64,000 nucleotides of DNA from the NCBI GenBank assembly GCA_031761405.1, contig JASEVX010000011.1, forward strand, positions 14,198,996-14,262,995, given 5' to 3'. Position numbers and translations under genes: made by a program. Below, in pieces: positions 43,391 through 54,894 of the stretch (position 1 is the stretch's first letter; every line of letters begins with the position of its first letter). The notes under the pieces are model-generated. The model searched no databases, was not told the origin of the DNA, and worked only from the letters and a program-made list of their open reading frames with translations. Origin of the DNA: Serripes groenlandicus. Lineage: Eukaryota; Mollusca; Bivalvia; Cardiida; Cardiidae.

Positions 43391-43604
43391 TTCCTGAAAT
43401 AGAGGTGTCCTTTCATGCCTCTATCGCTGACACAATCTTGAAATCATTAATTGTCAAGAAATACTATAGATGATAAGAAATTTCTCAAAACGAGCAACAT
43501 GTTTTCCCAAAATGTTTTCATCTATGTTCAGTTTGAATTCTTATTGTTATAAAACAGCAGATGACTATGAAAGCATATAAGCGAGAAAACCAACAATGTG
43601 GACT

Positions 43605-43785
43605 CGTATCGACCTGGATCAGCCTAAGCATGCCGTGCAGGCTAACCCCGATAGAAACTTTGCGCCTCCTGTGGATTTTCGGTTTCAGTAATCATTACTC
43701 TATACCTCTATCACCCTGAGACGAAATGTGTTGGCCCGGATCAGTATGTGCTGACTGTGCAGGCTGATCTGGGTCGATACATTAC
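43605..43785. repeat. Inverted-repeat element
   Basis: GTATCGACCTGGATCAGCCT at 43608 is inverted near 43763 (AGGCTGATCTGGGTCGATAC), with GTGCAGGCT inside both arms. A single arm remnant lies near 25755 (GCAGGCTGATCTGG). Confidence 0.75.
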
Positions 43786-44015
43786 GCAGAGTCAATAATG
43801 TTGGTTTTATCGTGGGATGCCCGCTCATATCAGGATAACTGTTAAAATTCTTTATTTTGTTGGGAAAAAAGTTAACATTTTCCCACCTGACTTTGACAAC
43901 CTCTGTCAAAAATATCTGTAAATGAAAGTTTCAATGTTGAAAAGAATTGGAAACATTGTGGCAAAATGAGAATGCAGATGTGCCAGTAAGTGCCTGCCAT
44001 GTGGGAAAGGGTTAT

Positions 44016-44450
44016 CGGTTACAAATAAGGGAATGTATGAGTATAAAAGATGACTGATTAGGACCAACTTTTAATGTCCACCATAAACATGTCAATGACC
44101 CCGTCTTACAGTATGGTATGACTTACAATGGTAATGTACCCAAATACCTCCAACCTCTGATCAAAATAGTATTGTTCTCGGATTTTCACCTTCAATTATT
44201 ATGGATAAAATGTGATTTAAAAAGTTGCTAATGTTTGGAATATTGAGTAAGGGATAATAAAACACCTAAATACGTGAAAACTGTTTGAATTCACAGGGCT
44301 TATTGGTAGTATAAGCAATTAACATTATATATGAAGAAAAATGGTGATAATATCGATATGGATGTGAGAAAAGAAAATTGTTATATATGTGTTAAACTAT
44401 CGGTTCAATGGCTCCTTTTGCCGATGTGTCAACTTTTCTCAATTAGGTAC
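44016..44450. other. No gene seen
   Basis: Unique AT-rich intron sequence. Confidence 0.5.
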
Positions 44451-44454
44451 AGGA

Positions 44455-45190
44455 TGAACATTTTCCCATATACAGCAATTCGGCAACAGCCACCTTCATA
44501 GAGGTCTCAAATAAAAATTGAAGATCTCTAAAAATGAAAGTTTAAGCCTTTTGTGTGTCCCGACATATAGACACTTTCTGCGGACTTTTGAATACAATTT
44601 CCGATGTGACTTCTGAAAAGGGAAAAATTCTCCTTTTGCCTCAATGTTTACAAAAGTGTATGCAGATGCATTAACAATAAAAATTAATCTGCAAATGGAA
44701 AAAGGTTAAATAAAGCTTAGTGAAACATGGTAACAATGGATTCAAATGAGATTGAGCAACAATTGGATTTCTTTGGGCACAGATTATTTTAACCCTTTCC
44801 CACATACAACAGTTCTACAGCAGTCTACTTTCAAAGCATCTAAGCGAAAACATATGAAAACTCTTTGTGAATGAAGGAATAACTACTGGAGAAAAAGTAA
44901 TTTATTTTTTAGCAATTTCTCCTTTTTTCAAAAGTTGATTGCTGCATGCAGAAGTGTCAGAAATGTATAAATGTGGGAAGGGGATAGGCTTTTGTAAAAC
45001 CCTTCCCATCACATCATTTGCAGGCGGCTTTGCAAAACATTGTGGCAAAAGTAGTATTTGCTCATTAAATTAGCAATTTCATCTTTTCCATTAATGCTTT
45101 TTAAATCTGTTCATTCCTTCAAACATTTGTGCGAAAATGTTTTCAGAGTCATCGATTGCTGCAGATATCTTGTAGCGGGAAAAGGGTAAT
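44455..45190. mobile_element. Worn TTAA MITEs
   Basis: The best is 44790-44988 (-), with TTAACCCTTTCCCACATACA and GTGGGAAGGGGATA. Two or three others are fragments. Confidence 0.55.
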
Positions 45191-45198
45191 AGGTATTG

Positions 45199-45424
45199 TT
45201 AACCCTTTCCCTCATATAGACGCTTTCTGACGCCTCTGCAGCAGACGGCTTTTTGAAAACATAGTGACAAAAGAAGAAATTGCACAGAACGTGCAATTTC
45301 TCCTTTTGCCACAATATTTTCCACTTTTTGTCATAGTCAATTCAATTATGGAGATTTTCTATGTTTTGACAAAATACATTCAAAGTTGTCTGCTGCAGAA
45401 TTGTCGTATGAGGAAAAGGGTTTA
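45199..45424 (+). mobile_element. TTAA MITE, full length, GCAC/GTGC type
   Basis: Shares the TTATGGAGATTTTCTATG marker with 22483 and 60196. Confidence 0.88.
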
Positions 45425-45941
45425 TTAGTCACATGACTTTGACCAGAGGCTGTTGTTATTTTGTTAGGCTTAGGAAAGGTGTTAAGAAAAAATCCCAAAA
45501 TATAAACAAATCCTAGGGATTCATGATCCAATTAGATGTAATATTAACTGTGATTGATGTAATACAGTTTGTTACGCCAGTGAGTAAAAACTGTTGAATG
45601 TGTTTATGTCAGTTTGTATTGTTGTTAAGAAAAACTGGAGAGCTATTTGGATTGTAATAAGAATAGAAGTTGATGGATATAAAGAAAAGTATTATAAGTT
45701 GTGTGAGTGCTTGTAAATATATTTTCATTAAAAAAAGGAGAAAAACCAATTAAATTTTAGTGTCATAAATAGTGATAATATTGAGTATTGAGTCAAGTGA
45801 GACGGATGTGACTTTCTATACCTTATTTTGTACAAAGACCAATATTATATAGTATTGTTTAAACTGACATAACTTGCAATTTGAAGTTGAAATTAAAGAT
45901 GTGAAAAAAGATAACATGATAAATGAAAATAAAAGATTTTG
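45425..45941. other. Repeat-free segment upstream of the internal promoter
   Basis: About 500 bp of unique AT-rich sequence without MITEs, unusual in this window. Confidence 0.5.
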
Positions 45942-45972
45942 TATATATAAAAGTGAAAGAAAAAGTCAGATT
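45942..45972 (+). promoter_or_regulatory. Candidate alternative promoter (TATA box and initiator)
   Basis: TATATATAAAAG at 45942-45953 is close to a consensus TATA box. TCAGATT at 45966-45972 fits the initiator YYANWYY with A+1 at 45968, about 24-26 bp downstream. The predicted leader to the ATG at 46014 is about 46 nt. Confidence 0.5.
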
Positions 45973-46013
45973 CGGCGTGATTTTCTCAAGACATTAATTG
46001 GATTTACCAAATC

Positions 46014-46118
46014 ATGAAAGGCGCAACTCTTTCCGAAATGTTTAAAAATTCTAGAGAATGGCAAATATTGCTGGATTTGTACAACCCCCATCCAACATGG
46101 AATGTTCCTCCGATCAAG
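46014..46118 (+). CDS. PLEKHG5: Candidate alternative first coding exon of the PLEKHG5-like gene
   Basis: ATG followed by 35 open codons and a good donor (ATCAAG/GTAATA), ending in phase 0, the phase needed by the exon at 55907. The peptide starts MKGATLSEMF and ends NVPPIK, with FKNSREWQILLDLYNPH between; I do not recognise a domain. No acceptor site is evident close upstream, while a TATA box and initiator are, so it reads as a first exon rather than an internal one. It lies in a repeat-poor interval, with a MITE beginning 35 bp after the donor. It would give a shorter protein lacking the N-terminal segment encoded at 1681 and before, but keeping the whole DH domain. The alternative is a chance ORF with a chance donor. 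Confidence 0.5.
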
Positions 46119-46152
46119 GTAATATATCACACCATGTTATCCAAATTCTTTT

Positions 46153-46383
46153 TTAACCCTTTCTCTCATATAGATGCTGTCTGACGCCTCTGCAGCAGAT
46201 GGCTTTTCGAAAACATTAGTGACAAAAGAATAAATTGCTCAAAACGAGCAATTTCTCCTTTTGCCACAATGTTTTCCACTTTTGGTCATAGGTTATCCAT
46301 TCAATTAAAGAGATTTTCTATTAATTGACAAAGTGTGTTCAAAGTCGTCTGCTGCAGAATTGTCATATGGGGGAAAGGGTTAA
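46153..46383 (+). mobile_element. TTAA MITE: family description on a clean copy
   Basis: 231 bp including TTAA at both ends. From the left: TTAACCCTTTCTC, an arm with GCAGCAGATGGC, the central stem from GAAAACATTAGTGAC to GCTC, a short loop, the returning stem GAGCAATTTCTCCTTTTG...ATGTTTTC, a spacer (GGTTATCCATTCAATT), GTCTGCTGCAG, and GGGGGAAAGGGTTAA. It therefore folds as one long imperfect hairpin with a strong core of about 65 nt. TTAA targets and CCC-start termini are known from piggyBac transposons, so a piggyBac-type source transposase is the best guess. None is encoded here. Confidence 0.9.
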
Positions 46384-46397
46384 AGCCAGTGTCAATC

Positions 46398-46632
46398 TAA
46401 CACTTTCCCACCTATAGATGCATTTTAATGCATTTGCAGCAGCTATACGACTTTTGAAAACATTGTGACAATAGGAGAAATTGCTCAAACGAGCAATTTT
46501 TTCTTTTGCCATAATGTTTTCCACTTTGTTCAGTAATTATACCTAAGATTATAGTAATATTTTTGAGTAGAGTCTACTAAGACACTTTCAAAGACGTCTG
46601 CAGCAGATTTGCTGTATGTTGGAAAGGGTTAA
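46398..46632 (+). mobile_element. TTAA MITE, old subfamily
   Basis: Stem TTGCTCAAACGAGCAA with a loop one base shorter than usual. Confidence 0.78.
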
Positions 46633-47038
46633 TTGTCATTTGCTGATGCATCAGACACTTTGGAATTATTTCTTGTTTATCTGTCTGTCCTTTGTGAGAC
46701 TGTTTGTCATACTTCTTTTCCATCAATGTTCACTACCATTGATGTATGCCATATTACTTGTACATACTTTTGATATTATTATTATATTTATTATTCACCC
46801 CTTTCCCACATACAATAATTCTAGAGCAGACAGCTTTTAAAACGGGGGAACATTCAAAACCAATACGGTCCAAAAATGAAATAGTAGTCAAAACCCATAT
46901 GATTGAAATATGGAATACATTGAAAGATGAATTGGCGGCCCCGATATCACTAAAATACTTTTGTAAATGGTGGTAAATGAATTATATAATACGCTGGTGT
47001 ATGTCCCATGTTCCTCTGTTGTTTTCAAAATACAAGAA

Positions 47039-47230
47039 TTGACCCTTTCCCTCATGCAGACACTAAAGCTGACGACTTTTAAATTATTGTAGCCAAAGGA
47101 GAAACTTCTCATTAGGACATATTACCGATTGTGTCATAATGTGTTCTTTTATTATAAATTTTCGATAGTTTTGTCTAGATGTTTTCAAAGTGGTCTGCTG
47201 CCGATTTGTTTGTATGTGGGAAAGGGCTGA
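47039..47230 (+). mobile_element. TTAA MITE, worn
   Basis: CCCTTTCCCTCATGCAGAC at the left, GTGGGAAAGGGCTGA at the right. Confidence 0.65.
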
Positions 47231-47251
47231 AATAGCAAATAAGGTTTTTAT

Positions 47252-47482
47252 GGGAATCCTCTGTGGTCGAGTGGTTAGCATCAGGGATTTGTGAAACTGG
47301 GCGTCCCGGGTTCGATCCCCAGTCGCGACATGACTGTAATGGTGGAGTGCCCTTGGGGAAGGCACATTTCCTAGCCTAGTTCTTGTTTGGTTACCCAGGG
47401 ATCATGATTAAGTAACCAGCGCTGTGATATAACTAGAATAATGTTGAAAATGGCGTAAAAACCCCAATAAACTAAACTAAAC
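47252..47482 (+). mobile_element. tRNA-derived SINE, type 3
   Basis: Head CCTCTGTGGTCGAGTGGTTA and box B GGGTTCGATCCCC. Body GGTGGAGTGCCCTTGGGG, CCCAGGGATCATGATTAAG, then GCTGTGATATAACTAGAATA and a CAATAAACTAAAC tail. The head resembles a serine/leucine-class tRNA. Confidence 0.9.
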
Positions 47483-47924
47483 ATCATTCATGTGTGAAAA
47501 ATATTTTGCAGTGCTAGAAAGTGACCCTGTTTGATAACCACCAATTACAATTTTACCTTTACATTGGTTTAATATACAGTCACTCTTGTGGCTTTTGTGG
47601 TTACTTGAGCGTGAGCCTGGTGTTTAACAACAATTTATGTAGGCCGAAATATTAATGTCATCCATTAGGGGGAGGGGGAGATGACGTAGCTTTTATTTCA
47701 CAAGACGTTGTTAAAATGTGAAGTAAATTTTACGCAAACTTTTATACGACACTAAAGACTTTCGTCTGCTCTCTTTAAAAAACATCGAAGAAGAAGGAGA
47801 TTATCTTTTTGTCCTTTTTTTGTAATATATGAAATCCCACATACATCAAATTTGCAACGGATGACTTCAAAAAAGTTTAGTCAAAGATATTGAATATCGG
47901 AGAAAGAAAGTTGAGTAACATTGT
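47483..47924. other. No gene seen
   Basis: Unique sequence with a G-run (47669-47684) and a small MITE remnant at its end. Confidence 0.5.
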
Positions 47925-48139
47925 GGGTAACAAATCTGCGGCAGACGACTTTGAAGACATCTTAGCAAAATTATGGAAACTCTCTATAAATGAAAGTTTA
48001 AATATTGAATCGAGTTGTAAGTATTGTGACAAAAGGAGAAATTGCGTGATTTGAGCAATTTCTCCTTTTGTCACAATGTTTTAAAAGAAATCTTCTGCTG
48101 CAGAGGCGCCAGAAAGCGTCTACATGTGGGTAAGGGTTC
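47925..48139 (-). mobile_element. TTAA MITE, old subfamily
   Basis: Stem GTGACAAAAGGAGAAATTGC with loop GTGATTTGA; another remnant at 48275-48415. Confidence 0.7.
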
Positions 48140-48634
48140 TGTGAGTGTTTCGGGTTGTGACCGCTGCAGACCTTAATTAGACTTTACGACTGTGCAGAAT
48201 ATATATAATCTGAATCTACACCAAATGCAATAAACCTGAGTTTGGTTTTCAGTAGAGCACAGCTCATACAGTATGACCCTAACCCAGATACAGTAAATTT
48301 TAAGCAGATTTATCGGTTTTTTTGGCAATTTCTTCTTTTGTCCCAATGTTTTCAAAGATTGTCGTCTGCTGCATAATTATACATGCATCAATTTGTGTCT
48401 GCAGGTGGGAAAAGGATAACATGACATATACAATGTACATGAATACTGTGATCATCATGTGTATCACATACGTGAATATTAATTAGTCATTTATTGCGAC
48501 AGCTAGGATGTAATAATGATATATAGGGGAAAGTTAGTATTTTACAGTATGTTTTTTAGTGCGGAAAGTTTGTACTTTCAGTGATCTTCCTTTTACTAGT
48601 TTTCAATGCCCCGCCCCTTTCTACCGTACACCGT

Positions 48635-48992
48635 CTTAGGTGCTGGAGGTTGTAGGATTGATCCTGGTATGGTCGGTCATATGTAAGACTTTAAAAATGC
48701 TAGCAATGGTTTTCCATGTTTGTTGCTTAATATTGTAGGGCAGAGAGCTAGATAACAGGCACTTTTCATGTTCTAAAATCCTTATTTGACATTCAAATCC
48801 TATGTTGTGGGTACTCAAAAGAATCGTCTCACTGAGACGATTCTTTTGAGTACCCACAACATAGGATTTTGTTGCGTAATAAGAGAAATATTGTGGGAAA
48901 TAGACCTGTTCACTCCCTCTTATCTAGTCCTCTGGTGGGGTTAGCATTACAACTGATTCGCTGGTGTCATGATAAATTGACCCAGTAGTACT
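48635..48992 (+). mobile_element. SINE type 2 split by a hairpin element
   Basis: Head with GGATTGATCC and GACTTTAAAAATGCTAG to about 48719; body from 48935 (GGGGTTAGCATTACAACTGA) to about 48992. Confidence 0.75.
48720..48934 (+). mobile_element. Hairpin element with a perfect 75-bp palindrome
   Basis: 48795-48869 is a perfect inverted repeat: 37-bp arms around a single C at 48832. Outer ends GAGCTAGATAA and CTTATCTAGTCCTC are also inverted. Inserted into a SINE; relatives at 27570 and 53729. Confidence 0.85.
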
Positions 48993-49678
48993 GGAAACTT
49001 AATAGTACTTTCATTAATTTTCCTTGGTCTGATTTTGAGTGCTCTCCCTTTAAAACCTTACAATTGCAGTACAACGTGTCCTTAAGTTATCATCATTCAT
49101 TTTAATTTCCATATGAATTCTTATTGATTCCATTTTGAACTCTACTTTGAAAACAGTTTAAGAAGAAACAACTATGGGAATTGAAAATATTGTAAAAATG
49201 CTGAGTTGAAAACTCTAGAATAAAAGGAGAAATTGTTTGTTTATAGCAATTTTTCTTTTCACACAATGGTTTTTTTTTTCAACCCCACTTTCCAATATAT
49301 AACAAATTTGCGTCCGGTAACTTTGAAAATTACCTTCATAATGGCAGTACCTTCAAATTGTTGAAGGTAAAGCCAGTAATTTAGAGGAAGAAAACAAAAT
49401 ATTTGGAAAAAAGAGTGAAAATTATTTTAAATGAAAGTATTATGAATGAGTACAGTTGATAAAATAACATATCATGGCAAAAGGAGAAGTTGCTATGAAT
49501 GAAATTGCATCTGCTGCAGATGATTCCAAAGTCGTCTGTATCAGGGAAAGGTTCACCCACAGAATGTTACCTTGGACTAATTTTCCTCTAATTGAGAAAG
49601 CTGTTGAAATACCTGACTGATAAAATCTATCTGTCTAACAAAACATAACAGGAATAAAGTATTAGACCTAATTTCTTG
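48993..49678. other. No gene; MITE remnants
   Basis: Unique sequence, then poor MITE pieces around 49190-49290 and 49440-49560. Confidence 0.45.
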
Positions 49679-49917
49679 TTAACCCTTTCTTTCACACATT
49701 ACAATTAACAAATCAGAAGCAGTCAACTTGCAAATCATCTGGAGTAAAATCTACTTATATAAAAGTTTAGTTTTAGAATAGAGTTGAAAACATTGTGACA
49801 AATGGAGAAATTGCGCATAATGAGAAAATATCAACTTTTGCCACATTAAGTCAATTGGTTATAAAAAGATGTCTGCTGCAGAGAAATTAGAAAGTGTATG
49901 TAGGTGGGAAAGGGTTA
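49679..49917 (-). mobile_element. TTAA MITE, old subfamily
   Basis: Both TTAA ends kept although the interior is strongly diverged. Confidence 0.72.
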
Positions 49918-50271
49918 AATTGTTGGTGAAATAGTTGTATTGAAAGGTTTCTATTAATATTTAAAGGTGACTATTTGAGGGTATTTAGCCCTTTTTCACA
50001 AGTCACTGCATGTAACAATAAACCCTTTCCCCCTTGCAGACGCTTTTTGACATGACTCCAACATTTGATTTTTGAAAAGAATTGCAAAAGAAGAAACTGC
50101 TCATTATATTAATGATGTTATATTTTGAAAAGAGGTTTATCAATAAATAAAGCCAGTGTGTCATAATCACATAAAGTAACTTTGTTTAATGAAATATGGA
50201 AATATATTTGAATTCATTTGAATTGGGTTTTATATCTTCTCAACAGATACATCTAATCTGCAGAAGAATGT

Positions 50272-52243
50272 GAGGGCTTGGCGTGAAAAGGTTGTTACTA
50301 AAAACCTATTCTGAAAACCCTTGTTTAGGGGCAATTTTGATCCCTTTGTAAACAATGCAAATTTAGGTGCCATTGCTCAGAACGAGCAATGGCACCTAAA
50401 TTTCCATTTTTTACCGAGAAAAATGATTTAATGCATATAAAGACTTTATGGCGAGGTGATTAACCTTGGTAAAAAATACCAATTTTCAGGGCTGTACAAA
50501 TCCCATAGCCCGACGCCCGGGACAAGTCATAAATCGCATCGGGCAAGTCGCTAATTGCAACATCTCAGTCCCGGACAAATGGCATTTTCCAAAAATCCAC
50601 GTCCCATTATATCAACTCATTTACGTAACAGTGAATGTAAATTACTGTGTCTGGTAGCCCGGCTTAATTACTAACACACATGTCTGTCGTGTATAAATTT
50701 GACTGTATGTTACATGGGAAAAACCACTCGCGCGTGACCATAACAAATCAATAACAGTAGGCGGAGTTACCCACCTGTCATATCGAGTGATTTCAGCCAA
50801 CCGAATCGCGTCAGTAATAGTCGATTAACGAGGTATATATATCCAATAAGGCGGTCCAATCATAAGTGACAATTGTTCCTTGGGCTGTGTTATTTCATAA
50901 AAGCTAGGGAATTACCTATGGATCGGTCTCATTAAAATATTCCCTTAAATGTATTTTGATCCATATTTCTACTTTCGGTATGCGATGTTTGCAAACTGGT
51001 GCAAACCGGTTCAGAAAGACTTGTAAGAAATTTTCGCCATGCAGAAGTTAATAAAATAAATTCGATCCAAATTAAAGACAATACGACAACTGCTAAAAAT
51101 TATCTTGCCGTTTATCAATTTGAAATACCTTCAAGATCAACATAATATTCGTAATATCAGGGACACAAAGAAAATTGTTTGGAATGAAATATATAAATGA
51201 TTCCCCCCGAGTATGATAATTGCCCAATCACGGCTTTGTTTACCAAAATTAATTAGCATAAATGGCGGGAAAAAAATCATATGACTTAATAGTTGCGATT
51301 TCATTGGGTGAATGACATTCGCGACCTGACGACCCCGATGTTTACATTCAACGCTGTTTACCGATTTCTAATTCTCAAAGTAGGGAACCATGATTAACAT
51401 TGCGCAATCATCAAAATGGCGGTTATGCTGTGAATAATACCGCAACACCAATCTGACTAAAGTACACGATCTGACTAAATGTAAATGCGTAGCGTTAATA
51501 GGAGATGATTTTAATGAGATTGACCGCAACACATGAAACAAATTTAACGTTTTGTTGTCTTTCATTTTTTTTGACAAGATATTTTGATTTAATAACTACA
51601 TTGAACCTGATAAATTTGACCTTTGGTTGATAAAATTGAATTTATCAATGTCTTTATTTGTAAAACTGACCCTGGTATCGAACACTGCCCTGTTTCGGTG
51701 AGGGACCTAAATCGGTGACCTTATTATTTTGTTATCTTCAATTTGAAGTGCTATTGCATCATTTGACTATGTTGTCTCAAGTTTAACATTTATGTCAATA
51801 GCTTTTGAATCTTTTGTAAATATGGATAAAATACATACATTTTATGCAGAATATTTCAAATAACCTAGCTAGTGAAAAATAATCTCTTTTCCAAATTTCA
51901 TTTTTTTTAACTGAATGCTGCACTACAGGTCTTTTGCAATAATGTTATTTGAATTGGTCACTACCCTTAAATCATGTACAGTGTGTGCTCTTAATGTTAT
52001 CTTTATACAGAACTAGAAAATAACCAACTAAAAAACAAATAAAACACTCAAGAAACCGCGATCCGGGCTACCACACAAGTCTTAAATTTGTCGCATGTTA
52101 AACTTGGTTTGCAGAAAAGTGGGACAAGTGAGAATCTTAGCAGGACAAGTGGCATTCTGAAAGTCACTTGTCCTGGACAAGTGGCTAAATTTTTTTTTTG
52201 TACAGCCCTGATTTTAGTTACAACTGTTTCACGCCAAGCCCTC
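50272..52243 (-). mobile_element. GAGGGC MITE split by a 1.7 kb element
   Basis: Left part 50272-50486 and right part 52211-52243 rejoin to the 244-bp element seen at 42141, in opposite orientation. Confidence 0.87.
50487..52210. mobile_element. CAGGGCTG-ended DNA transposon, non-autonomous, 1724 bp
   Basis: Inverted ends CAGGGCTGTACAAA/TTTGTACAGCCCTG. ATTTT flanks both sides (50482-50486, 52211-52215). Near the right end CACTTGTCC-type motifs occur in both directions; the left end has GGGACAAGTC and GGGCAAGTCG. The YAGNG-like termini recall hAT elements, but hATs make 8-bp duplications and only 5 bp match here. No transposase ORF; internal ORFs are under 105 codons. Confidence 0.75.
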
Positions 52244-52596
52244 GAGATATGACTGGGAAAAAAAGAGGCACAAATATGGAAACCTTTATAAATAAAAACA
52301 TATTTATTGAATATAATTAAAACGTTCTGGCAAAAGGAGATAATGCTCATTATGAGCTATGTCTCTTTTTGAACCAATGTTTTCAAAAATTGTCTGCTGC
52401 AGAATGTGTCAAAATGCATCGGCATTTTGGAAAGGGTCTATAAATTGTCAGATTTTTGTTGACATTCCCGCTATTATATGGTTCATAGATGTTTAGTATT
52501 GTATTTGCTTATAATTTAAACTCTTTCACAAATACAACAAATCCGCAACAGACATAATTCGAAAACATTTGGACAATGACTATAAAGAACAATTCT

Positions 52597-52785
52597 TTAA
52601 CCCTTTCCCTCATAAGGCAATTCTGCAGCAGACGACGAATGGATAACCTATGACTAAAAGTGGAAAACATTGTGGCAAAAGGAGAAATTGCACGTTTTGT
52701 GCAATTTCTTCTTTTGTCACTATGTTTTCAAAAAGCTGTCTGCTGCAGAGGCGTCAGAAAGCGTCTATATGAGGGAAAGGGTTAA
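52597..52785 (-). mobile_element. TTAA MITE, 189-bp deletion copy, GCAC/GTGC type
   Basis: Lacks the segment between GCAGACGAC and GAATGGATAACC. A worn copy follows to 52946. Confidence 0.85.
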
Positions 52786-53000
52786 AGGTGAGCATGATTA
52801 TTGAAATTGAGACCAAGTTAAATACATTGCTGCAAAAGGAGAAATTGCTCAATATGAGCAATTTCTACCATTGCCAATTTATCATGTTTTCTAAAGTTGT
52901 CTACTATAATATGCTTCAAAATGAGTCCTGGTGAAGGAAAGGGTTAAATTCATATATTGAAAATTAATCTTCAGACTACAAATGTACCATTATTATAATA

Positions 53001-53230
53001 TTAACCCTTTCCCTACTATAGATGCATTTTGACACAATAGCAGCAGAAGACTTTTTGAAAACATTGTGGCTAAAGGTGAAATTGCTCATGATGAGCAATT
53101 TCTCCTTTGGCCACAATGTTTTCAACTTTATTTAACAATAAAGCTATCTTTTATGAATTTTTATAGGTTTTTTGGTCACTATGTTTTCAAAGTTGTCTGC
53201 TGCAGATTTATGGTATGTGGGAAAGGGTTA
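53001..53230 (+). mobile_element. TTAA MITE, GGCCAAAGG subfamily
   Basis: Stem TTGTGGCTAAAGGTGAAATT with loop CTCATGATGAG. Confidence 0.82.
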
Positions 53231-53728
53231 TATTGGTATAGTAATAACATACCATCTAAGCCTTTGTTATTACATGACAAATTAGTATTAAATTTTACGA
53301 TGTTCGACTGACTTATATTACCCCCAACCCTTCTTATAATGAAGGTAAGACTATAAAAACGGAATAGTAAAAAGTTGAATGTAGTTATTCTCGTGAAAGT
53401 TAAGTTACTTATTATAATAAGGACAAGTCTATTGATACTTTCTTGGTTGGAAGCAGCCACAAAAGTTTTGACATCCATTGAACCAAATATTTGCGATGCT
53501 CTAGTGTACTCTTTGATAACTCATGTAGAATCAATGTATAATCAGCTCATTTGGAAGCATCTGTATCCAGAAGACTGTTGAAAACATTGTGACAAAAGAA
53601 GAAATTACTCATGATGAGCAATTTTTCTCCATTTTGCACAGTATTTTCAGCTAAATTCTATAATTATTATATTTTCATTTAAAGAGAGTTGGTATATTGT
53701 TGCCTATATCATTATTAATGTCTGCTAT
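53231..53728. other. No gene; one MITE remnant
   Basis: Unique AT-rich sequence to 53560, then a MITE hairpin without ends. Confidence 0.45.
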
Positions 53729-53930
53729 AGACAGAGGTCCAGATAAGGAGGGGTATTCAACTCTTTTTCCCCCAATATCTCTCTTGTTATTAAAGCAAGC
53801 CCTATGTTGTGGATGCTCAAAAGAATCGTCTCACTGAGACGATTTTTTTTAGTACCCACAACATAGGGTTAGAGGGTCAAATAAGGATTTTAGAACATGC
53901 ACAATGCCCCTTATCTAAGGCCCTGTATAG
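53729..53930 (-). mobile_element. Hairpin element
   Basis: Opposite orientation to 48720. The palindrome around CACTGAGACGA is slightly eroded (GATGCTCAAAAG against TTTTTTAGTACCC). Confidence 0.82.
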
Positions 53931-54629
53931 ATTTTGTTGTGTGTGGGAAAGGGGACGGTCAACTCATTCCTTTGGACCGAATTCTATAAGTGAAGGTACA
54001 TGTATAATTGTTTAATTAAAAGATTGGAAAAGCAAAAGGATGAATATGTAATAATGAGGAACAAATGTGTCAAAAGTTGTCTGGTGCAGATATGTCAAAC
54101 TGGGTCGGTATATTTAACAGGAAAGGGTAAATATTAATAATTAGCACAAAAATGTCAAGGATAACTTAAATTGCTACAAATTGTCGAATTATTCAATCAT
54201 TAAAATAGTGGACTTAAGAATGAAATACTATTTTTTGTTGTCGAAAGGTTGAAGTTCATATACAGTTAAAAAAGATGGATTATTTAATAATTTCAGTGAT
54301 TAAATACTTTGAAAAAGACAGTAACGGCACCTGTTCTAATTAATTTATACAAGAAAGAAAATATGCGGTGCTAGCTGTTACATTTGATTTTTAATTGTGT
54401 TTCGTACATGCAAAAGATCAGCAGCTGACGACCTTGAAAACATCTAGGAAAGATATGAGATTATTCTCCGAAATTGAAAATGATATTTTTGAATCTAGTT
54501 GAAAACATTCTAGCAAAAGATGAAATTGCTCATTGTTTTGCCTCACTGCTGTAGATGTATCAAAATGTGCATGCATGTCGGAAAAGGCTAAATACTCCAA
54601 AAAGTATTATGATATATCACCTGATGTGA
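53931..54629. other. No gene; MITE remnants
   Basis: Right-end piece near 54010-54135 and a worn copy at 54405-54595. Confidence 0.45.
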
Positions 54630-54849
54630 TTAACCCTTTTCCACATGTATACAACACATTTGCAGCAGATGACTTTGAAATCATCTTGTCATAAAAGGAA
54701 TATTTCTATAATTATTGAAAAGAGTTGAAAACATTGTGACAATAAGGAGAAATTGCTTGTTTTGAGCAATTTCTCCTTTTGCTACAATGTTTTCAAAAGT
54801 CGTCTGCTGCAAGGGCGTCAGTAAGCGTCTATATTTCGTAAAGAGTTAA
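54630..54849 (-). mobile_element. TTAA MITE
   Basis: Stem GCTTGTTTTGAGC; right end CGTAAAGAGTTAA. Confidence 0.78.
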
Positions 54850-54894
54850 TTCATACAAGAAAGATACTGTGGTAAATTTAATCTAATAATTGCT

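Larger units (their letters stand above)
50250..52440 (-). mobile_element. TTAA MITE remnant, outer layer of a triple nest
   Basis: Left ATCTAATCTGCAGAAGAATG to 50271; right part from 52244 (CAAATATGGAAACC, CTGCTGCAGAATGTGTC) to TTGGAAAGGGTCT. Confidence 0.6.

Noticed and set aside
50487..52210. Firm assignment to the hAT superfamily
   Set aside because: Ends look hAT-like, but only 5 bp of flank is duplicated and no transposase fragment is visible.
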